NCBI GenBank assembly: GCA_964035575.1
Contig: OZ037870.1
Span: 806,001 to 870,000 of the forward strand
DNA from: Rhynchopus sp. YZ270_cl-10
Taxonomy: Eukaryota > Euglenozoa > Diplonemea > Diplonemida > Diplonemidae
Direction of reading: 5' to 3'
Length of the DNA: 64,000 nucleotides
Shown here piece after piece: positions 57,024 through 64,000 of this stretch. The position numbers and the translations under genes were made by a program. Position 1 is the stretch's first letter; every line of letters begins with the position of its first letter. A model generated the notes under the pieces. It did no database searches and had not been told where the DNA came from. It saw only the letters and a program-made list of their open reading frames with translations.

Positions 57024-58271
57024 ATGTCTATGGGTCGTTTCATTGTATGGACCTTAGTGGTTCTTGCTGTAGGGGTAGACGGGAAGAAGAAGAAGGCGGC
57101 AGCGTTTCCTGGTATTGTAACGCAGATTGGGTGTGCGGTGTGCAAGGAGGGTGTGACGCATTGGGATGCGCTGATCAAGTATAAGAGAGAGCAGAAAGCG
57201 CCTGTCAAGCTCAAGGAGGATGAGATCCAGGAGCTGCTGGAGGGGAGCTGCGACGCTCGGCGCAATGAGGGGCGCTGGCTGCGGTACTTCGACATTGTTG
57301 CAGCTGAGGACAAGACGCACCTCGACCTGCACGACGTGGGCTACCCTTCCAAGATCAACAAAAAGGTGCGCTCCATGGAAGAGGCCTGCCACATGTATCT
57401 CCTTGGTGACAGCGATATCAGCGCCTTTCTGTATGTGGTATGCATTTCATCCATTTGACATATTTTTGCTGAGGGTTTGAACGCAGGGGTATTTCGCCCC
57501 GGGTCTCTGTCGGAACCCAGGGTTAGCGACCCAGGGTCAGGGACCCGGTTTGACACCGACTGTCTGCGGCGTTGTACTGAAGGTACGCGAAGACAGGGTC
57601 TAAGTGGTAATTTTGTGGTCTCATATTCTACCTCATGTGTGGGTTACACTTTGAGGTAATGCACCACTGTGTGGATCTGGGTACCGGGTTTGCGGGTTTG
57701 TAATAATTTGTATCGATGCCTGCGCAATGTACTGTGCAAATTGCATCACCCGAGCCAGGTAAAAATATCATTTGAAATAACATTATTCACTATGAGGGTG
57801 CAGACTTTGAAACCCCCCTTTTTTCAGGCAAAGAAAAGTGTCAAGGCAATGTCGACATACCTCTGCACCAACGGAGGCGACTCTGGAGAGAAGGGGCCGT
57901 GCCATAAAAAGTTTAAACGCGCAGTACCGACTGCGAAGCTTCTGAAAGACCTCCCTGCGACGAAGATGGTCGAGGCAAGCGAACAGGAGTTGGGCGGTGA
58001 AAGCCAGGTGGCAGACAACCTGAAGAAGATGCCTCACATGCCTGAGGAGGCTCTGCAGATGTACACACGCGATGATGTGGAGGAGCTGGCGATTGATGAA
58101 ATGATGAAAGAAGGCATGGACGAGGAGGAGGCCCGCACCATGTACAGAGAGCTGAAGGACAGCGGCTACTTCGACAACCCATCGGAACACCTCCACCATG
58201 TCACCGAGAACGACGAAACGGCACCCACAAACACACACAGCGAAGATGAGTACGTCGGTGGCGATCTCTAG
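57024..58271 (+). CDS. DUF3456/canopy-like secretory-pathway protein
   Basis: Two exons, 57024-57437 and 57828-58271, phase 0; 285 residues. Residues 1-20 form a signal peptide (GRFIVWTLVVLAVGVDG). A saposin-like Cys pattern follows: IGCAVCKEG, GSCDARRNEGRWLRYFDIV, EEACHMYL, then in exon 2 YLC and GPCHKK. CD...EGRWL..FDIV and the C-terminal MPHMPEEALQMYTRDDVEEL resemble the DUF3456 (TLR4 regulator / MIR-interacting saposin-like) family of plants and animals, ER-lumen cofactors of protein folding. The protein ends EYVGGDL, which might act as an ER-retention-type tail; that is only a guess. An alternative start is the second Met (57030). Confidence 0.75.
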
Positions 58272-59100
58272 ACTCTCTTCGGCCAATGCGCCATCCAAAG
58301 CTTCGCTCTTTTTGTGCATTGTGATCTGTACAAAGCGAGGGATGGTATGGGCTGGGTTTGTGGTATCCAAAGGAGGGAAAATGGGGTGTTGTGTTCCCCT
58401 TCTACCGGAAGGTGACCTAAGCCACAGCGAGACGTAGGTTCAGGTCATAAACTTGGTGGAGGAGTACCCGATGTTGAACGCCAGATTGATGGGAGGAAGG
58501 GAGGGGGGGGGCGACGATCGATGGGGGTTGTCGTGTGTGCACATACACATCGAAGGGGGGTATTTCTCATTTTGTGGATGCGGGCGGTGTGGTGAAAGTG
58601 GTGTTGTACGCAATAGAATTATTCCCCAGTTTGAAGTTTAAAAAAAAAGGGGGGTTTATTTTTCGCCAACTGAACAGAGATTATTAGTATCCCACACACA
58701 CATACACTTTCTCTCTGACCATTTTCAACGCCCTTTTTTTTTCGTAGATAGTGCAGTTTTCAACGCGCATAAATTTGTGTTGATTTTAGGTTGTTTAGCT
58801 ATCTTGATGTGCACGCGAGGTTAATTTCTGCCTTTTTATTCAGTTCTTCGCAGTTCACCATCCCTCTCTGCCTATCAATTTGTATCACAGACACACGCCT
58901 TTCTCTTTCTCCGTCTTTTTTTTTTTTTTTGTAAATAAGGCCCTGGTCGGGGTTTTTTTTTGTTGCCCTTTTGTTTCTGCCATTCGTTTCTTTCCGGGTT
59001 TTTTTATTCATTTTGTTTCCCTGTAACACCTTCTCTTCCCCCCCTCGCCCTCTTTCCCGTTTCATATTTATTTGCCTAATTTTTCAAAAATTTAAATGTT
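58272..59100. other. Intergenic region
   Basis: About 830 bp, T-rich with a diverged family 1 motif at about 58409-58450 (AAGGTGACCTAAGCCACAGC ... GTAGGTTC). No recognised gene. Confidence 0.6.
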
Positions 59101-61337
59101 ATGATGGCAACCAGCAAACATGAAGGTGTGTTGGGGGGCGGCAAGTCATTGACGTTGTTTGAGTGTTCTGTCCCCGAGCAGGACTGTAATATCCATTTAG
59201 GATCGAGACGTAAGAGCAAAGGGGCGTTGTTGGAACGGTCAGAAAAGGATGAAATCGATCGGGAGTCACTCCCGGTGAGCATCATCTCAACCGCTCTCAG
59301 CATTATGCAAACTGGTATGCATTTCTTTCAGATTTAAACCTCAAAATGGATGTAGGACTGCATGGTTGGGGTCCACCCCGGTGCGGTTATGTACCTCGCG
59401 TATTTCAAGGCAATTTTTGAGAATTTGTGGTAAGATTTCGCGAAAACAGTTTGATTTAGTGTAGAGTTAAATTCATTATGCACAACACACCAACACAGGT
59501 CGACCAGAAATGCTGCTAAGACCCAAAATCTACCAAAAGGTCGGCGAGGCCTGCCGCAACGGAGCGCAGAGGCTGCTCTCCTCCGGGAAGGCGAAATACA
59601 CTCGACAAGACGTTCTCGAGGAGTGCAAACGGTCACTAGATTCAAGCAAAATAGAAATACCCCTGATAGCACAGCAGCGGGGCAGACGAGTTGAGGTACA
59701 CCACATCCCCCTTTTTTTTTCACTTTAGTAGTTAGACTTCCACTTCTGGCACCGCCCATTCATTACTAAAGCCTCAGTTTTTTCTCTCCACAACTATAAT
59801 CACGATAGTGTACATGAAAGGCATTTATTCAATTTTTTGTTTTACATCTGTAATGTCTCCGTGTATGTTTAACCTTTTTTTTCCATTTCAGAGCTTCTCA
59901 GCATCAAGCATTGGAACCTGCGACTCTCAAGAAGACAGATCTATACGTGTCGGTAACGTTGCGGCGTTATGCTCGAATGAAGATGTGGAGGACGGGCGGG
60001 TTGATCACTTCATTGGTGTCTTTGACGGGCATGGTGGGTGGGAGGCGTCTGACTACGTGCACGACCGTATCTTCCATGAGGTGGGGCGGAAGGGGTACAA
60101 ATGCGATGTGGAAGCATCCCTTCTTGAGGCCTTTGCGACTGTGGACGAGGCGTTTGCTGAGATAGCCGACCGCAATGAGTCCAAGGCGGGGTGCACTGCT
60201 CTTGCATGCCTGGTACGCGATAACACACTATGGGTGGCGAATGCTGGCGACTGCCGTGCTGTTATCAGCTCCCGAGGCAGGCCGGAGGTGCTGACGGTGG
60301 ACCACAACGTGAAGAACCCTGACGAGGTGCAGGCAGTCATTGCACGCGGCGGGACGATGCTGCGCAATCGAATCAACGGGGTCCTCTCCGTGACACGAGC
60401 CCTGGGCAACCGGATGTGCAGAGACCTGATCAGCCAGACCCCCGACATCACCCACCGCACCATAGACTGGTCCAGCGACGACTTCCTAGTGATAGGCAGC
60501 GACGGTCTCTTCGACAACCACTCAAACGAGAACATCATAAATTTCGTTGCCGGCAAACAGCGCGAGATCCAGGAGACCCTCCGGGATCTGCGTGCGGTCC
60601 AGCACTCCACGGAAATGGACCTCCAGACGGCAGAAGCATACCTCGCATGCTCCATGCAGGCCTGCGCTGACGAATTGATTAAGGTATGTCTACACCCAGG
60701 AATGAACGACATTTACTTTCTGCACCCCCTCAAAAAAAACCCCCCCCACAGCATGTGACTCAGAAGCCCCAAGGATACTGTGACAACACAACGTGTATCA
60801 TTCTTTTCTTCGATGTGTCCGACTCGTTAACCGTGGCAGAGCTGGCAGAGGCGTCCAGTGTTGTGAAGTATGTTCATATGATGGGTTTTAGAGGGTCATC
60901 TTAACTTTCTCTTTTACTGACTGCATGAGAGGCATGTGTTGCCTTTGTGGTGTATATCAATAAGCATTTCATTGGTGGGGTTTGCGCAGATGGCAACACT
61001 TTTCCAACCATTTCTCAAACTCGCACAGCCAACACCTAGCATCCGGCGACAACCCTGTATCCCCGCTGCTGACAAGTTTGTCCGTTCCAAAGGGACAAAG
61101 CATCCCAAGCAAAGAAGTGACCGTTTCCGCTGGTCCTGGACTAAGTTTGTGTGACTCTGGGGACGACGAGGACGATATGGGGTATGTTTTTTAAATATCA
61201 ATTTCAAAAAAAAAAAGTACAGACCCGAATTCTCCCTGATGGGATTTCTCGGCGATTTGTCGACACAACAACAAAAACCCCCCCAATTCATCCACAGCGA
61301 TCAAATGGAATCCTCCATGATGGCCAGACCGTTTTAG
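59101..61337 (+). CDS. PP2C-family (PPM) protein phosphatase
   Basis: Six exons: 59101-59314, 59499-59695, 59892-60683, 60752-60867, 60990-61181, 61298-61337; 516 residues. A Mg/Mn-dependent Ser/Thr phosphatase. Metal-site motifs are intact: VFDGHGG (Asp182), SDGLFDN (Asp341) and YCDNTTCII (Asp412). ANAGDCRAV and LSVTRALGN are also present. About 135 residues precede the catalytic domain and contain no domain I know. The C-terminal ~100 residues are Ser-rich with an acidic DSGDDEDD. The last exon adds only 13 residues; alternatively the ORF could end at TAA 61192-61194 without that splice. The start is the weakest point: no AG acceptor was seen just upstream of ATG ATG, so an extra 5' exon is possible. 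Confidence 0.85.
59348..59413 (+). repeat. Dispersed family 2, intronic copy
   Basis: GATGTAGGACTGCATGGTTG then GGGTCCACCCCGGTGCGG and CGCGTATTTCAAGGCAA, in intron 1 of the PP2C gene. The CACGAGAGGG part is mostly lost. Confidence 0.6.
61216..61275 (+). repeat. Dispersed family 4, diverged intronic copy
   Basis: GTACAGACCCGAATTCTCCC then GGCGATTTGTCGACACAAC. In the last intron of the PP2C gene. Confidence 0.5.
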
Positions 61338-61803
61338 TTCATCTTGGAACGGCAGCCAGGCCGTTTTAGTTCATGCGCACTCAACAAAAAAAGGGATGTT
61401 TCTGTGCGCAACTATATAAAGGCATGTTTGTATTATTTGCACAGGGGGGGTACAAGGAGCTTGCAGGTACCACTCCGTGCGTTATTTACTTTGTATCTTT
61501 TTTCACCCTCTGCGTCGAGGTAATTTATGCCTGCAGTTGAGGTGTCTGTTGAAGGGTTGTGGAAGCTGAGGTGTATCATGAAAAAGCTGATCAGTCTCCA
61601 TGTACACAGCAGACTCCCGCGCGTCTCTAAACACAATACACAATTTGGGGGAAATGGGTACAGGTTTGTTTGTAAACCTACTAGATATTAACACTGGGTT
61701 CAAAAAGAGCTTTTTTAACGGTTAGAACATAAACCAGAAAAATTCGTTTTTTAGGGGATCCCAGATTGGGATAGGAACTTTCATTTTACCTTCGCCTTTT
61801 TAG

Positions 61804-61850
61804 AAGATGGCCTAAGCACAAAGAGGCTTAGGTTCATCTTACCAACTTTT
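61804..61850 (+). repeat. Dispersed family 1 copy
   Basis: AAGATGGCCTAAGCACAAAG then AGGCTTAGGTTCATCTTACC. Here AAGATG and CATCTT extend the stem beyond CCTAAGC/GCTTAGG. Confidence 0.65.
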
Positions 61851-62141
61851 ATTTTAAATTCCGTGCGCCCGCATCTGCACCCCCTCTCTCCCCCCCCACA
61901 CACACTACTTTTACTTTCCTTTTCTTGATGTTTGAACCTTTTTTTTTTTTTTTTTTTTTTTTCGTTGCGAGAAAATCTAAAACTTTTTCAAAAAAAAAAA
62001 AAAAAAAACACATTTTTTTTACAAACAAAATAACTTCTTCGGGGAGGGGGGGGAAATCGCAGCTTACCAATTACCAGGTTTTCTTTACCACAAATAGGAA
62101 ACTTTGAAGGGGGGGAGTGAATTTATTTATTTATTTATTTT

Positions 62142-62185
62142 AGGTGACTAAGCAACGAGAAGCTTAGGTTCATCTTATAAAAACC
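62142..62185 (+). repeat. Dispersed family 1 copy
   Basis: AGGTGACTAAGCAACGAGAA then GCTTAGGTTCATCTTATAAA, preceded by a short ATTT tandem repeat. Confidence 0.65.
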
Positions 62186-62660
62186 TTTTTCTTTCTTTTC
62201 TTTTCTTTTGGAGATGAGAGGATGAGGGGGGTGGGTGGAGTAAGCTTTAACAAGAGAGCAGCGACAGGAAACAATGTATTATTCCCACCCACCTACCTAA
62301 CCTACTCACCAGACACCTACCCTATACACGAAAAACAAAGGGTTGTTGTTCGCAATGCCCTTGTTTTGTTTTTGTTTTTTTATCCTGTTTAAAGATGACT
62401 TGGGATCATCGCACCTTTTTTTTGATGATACGTGCATAAGAAAGCGCTTTCGTCATATTTTTTTATCTCTCTTTTCTAAACATTGAACACAACACGTACG
62501 TCGCTCATGCTCATGCCGTAGCCACCTTCTCCCTCCGTTGGTTTATGTCCAGCGTGAGATATGTTTACGGAAACGTAGGTTGCGTTTTTTTTTTTTTTTA
62601 AGTGTAAACCACTAACACACTCTTTGATACACAACCAAAGAGGCGGGGGGGGGGGGGGGG

Positions 62661-63856
62661 TAGGGGAGGGTCACTGCACGTTAAATCTCTCGATAAATGC
62701 GATTTTTCCGATTTTGATCCTCAGAACCGCAGAAGTACCCGAAAACCATACCAAACCACCTAGGGGACCCAAAAAACGCACCAGCGCCCCAGTTTTGACA
62801 CAGAAACACTCAGATAATGCCTGAAATGCAATTTTAAAAGAGTGCCTACAGAACTTGTACCTGCCCACCCCCGTAGATAGAGCAAATCACACATTCATCA
62901 CGCCTCAGTGTGGGCCAGGGGCCAGAAAAGCCCCCAAAGCCACATATTTTCACCCCAGAACCTATCCCGAGGGGTACCCAGGCTGTTTCGGGGTGTTTAG
63001 AGGGACTTGGTGGAACTTAGAACCATGTTTCAAAAAGGGTACAAGTACTGTGCCAAGGGTTTGCCCTCCCAAGGGACCAAGTACTTGTACCCTTTTTGAA
63101 ACATGGTTCTAAGTTCCACCAAGTCCCTCTAAACACCCCGAAACAGCCTGGGTACCCCTCGGGATAGGTTCTGGGGTGAAAATATGTGGCTTTGGGGAAT
63201 TTTCTGGCCCCTGGCTCACACTGAGGCGTGATGGATGTGTGAGTTGGTCTATCTACAGGGGGGGTGGGCAGGTACAAGTTGGTGGTCACTTTTAAAAACG
63301 CAAAAAAGTCGCTCAGAAGTGGTCAAAAATGCCCAAAACCGGGCGGAATTCGATTTTTGGGGTCCAAATGGGCCTATGGTGTGGTTTTTTTGACCTCAGG
63401 GGGTATTTTTTGATTTATTGCCTACTTCACGTTTTTTGACGGCTTCAGATGCCTTAGGGTGGGAAAACCCTTGGCACAGTACTTGTACCCTTTTTGAAAC
63501 ATGGTTCTAAGTTCCACCAAGTCCCTCTAAACACCCCGAAACAGCCTGGGTACCCCTCGGGATAGGTTCTGGGGTGAAAATATGTGGCTTTGGGGGCTTT
63601 TCTGGCCCCTGGCCCACACTGAGGCGTGATGAATGTGTGATTTGCTCTATCTACGGGGGTGGGCAGGTACAAGTTCTGTAGGCATTTTTTAAAAATTGCA
63701 TTTCAGGCATCATCTGAGTGTTTCTGTGTCAAAACTGGGGCGCTGGTGCGTTTTTTGGGTCCCCTAGGTGGTTTGGTATAGTTTTCGGGTACTTCTGCGG
63801 TTCTGAGGATCAAAATCGGAAAAATCGCATTTATCGAGTACAGTGACCCTCCCCTA
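62661..63856. mobile_element. 1.2-kb foldback element with ~400-bp inverted arms in a G tract
   Basis: The left arm (62661 to about 63062) and right arm (about 63467-63856) are nearly identical in inverse orientation, starting TAGGGGAGGGTCACTG at both ends. Between them is a further inverted partial copy (about 63080-63280) that pairs with the end of the left arm. A diverged stretch follows. Both ends abut G runs in the same orientation (62645-62660 and 63857-63875), as expected if insertion into a G tract duplicated the target. No transposase or other gene; open frames in the arms repeat the same sequence and look non-coding. Confidence 0.8.
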
Positions 63857-64000
63857 GGGGGGGGGGGGGGGGGGGTAGCTCAGATTTGTCTTGTATGGCA
63901 ACTGCGCTAAACCGAAATGGATAATTTTATTCTAAAAAAAAAAAGAGAAAAAAAAATCACACAAAGGCTTCAGCCGATATTGACTACAGATCTTTACCCA

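Larger units (their letters stand above)
61338..64000. other. Terminal intergenic region with repeats
   Basis: About 2.7 kb with no recognised gene. It has family 1 copies at 61804 and 62142, long T/A runs near 61940-62010, and the large inverted-repeat element at 62661-63856. Confidence 0.65.

Noticed and set aside
62855-63672. Three similar ORFs (MYLPTPVDRANHTFI-type) in the foldback element
   Set aside because: They are the same repeat arm read several times in different orientations; no family match and no acceptor upstream.
1-64000. tRNA, rRNA, snRNA or spliced-leader RNA genes
   Set aside because: None could be recognised by eye; the B-box-like core of family 2 lacks a visible tRNA fold, so it is kept as a repeat only.

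Overview
This window looks like nuclear DNA of a protist, most likely a euglenozoan and possibly a diplonemid (taxon call about 0.5). Fourteen protein genes were found and all lie on the + strand. Coding DNA is GC-rich. The DNA between genes is AT-rich and full of long A/T/C/G runs. About 32 cis-introns could be placed; all are GT-AG, and about two thirds begin GTATG. Upstream of nearly every start codon, usually within about 50 bp, there is a pyrimidine tract followed by AG. Gaps between some neighbouring genes are as short as 124-150 bp. One-strand gene order with an acceptor in front of each ORF is what spliced-leader trans-splicing of polycistronic transcripts looks like. No leader RNA gene was seen, so trans-splicing is an inference. 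Several proteins carry RYF.KL/W (Sfi1-like) repeats, which I also associate with Euglenozoa.

Layout: 1-6.5 kb is gene-free with several inverted-repeat elements. 6.58-14.53 kb holds a LicD/fukutin-like transferase, an alpha/beta hydrolase, an SCI1-like basic protein and a sugar transporter with an extra N-terminal domain. 14.5-17.7 kb is repeat-rich. 17.7-24.3 kb is a 2022-residue coiled-coil protein. 24.3-28.4 kb contains a 1.8-kb element with long terminal inverted repeats. 28.4-44.4 kb is a run of four large, probably cytoskeletal or flagellar proteins: a protein with four degenerate cyclase-homology domains, an IQ/Sfi1-like protein and two more Sfi1-like proteins. 45.9-51.1 kb holds the cap-binding subunit CBP80 (NCBP1) and a type I metacaspase. 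51.1-55.3 kb is repeats. 55.3-61.3 kb holds a small unknown protein, a DUF3456/canopy-like secretory protein and a PP2C phosphatase. 61.3-64 kb is repeats, including a large foldback element inserted in a G tract.

The genes do not form one pathway. The nearest thing to a theme is the adjacent set of long coiled-coil, cyclase-like and centrin/calmodulin-binding-type proteins. The most unusual material is outside the genes. There are several non-autonomous elements with terminal inverted repeats, one with a clear 6-bp target duplication. There are also at least five families of short (40-130 bp) dispersed motifs that recur both in introns and just upstream of genes. The commonest has a GACTAAGC/GCTTAG hairpin core. 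Exon joins were made by hand from reading frame and splice signals; the total for each multi-exon gene is a whole number of codons.
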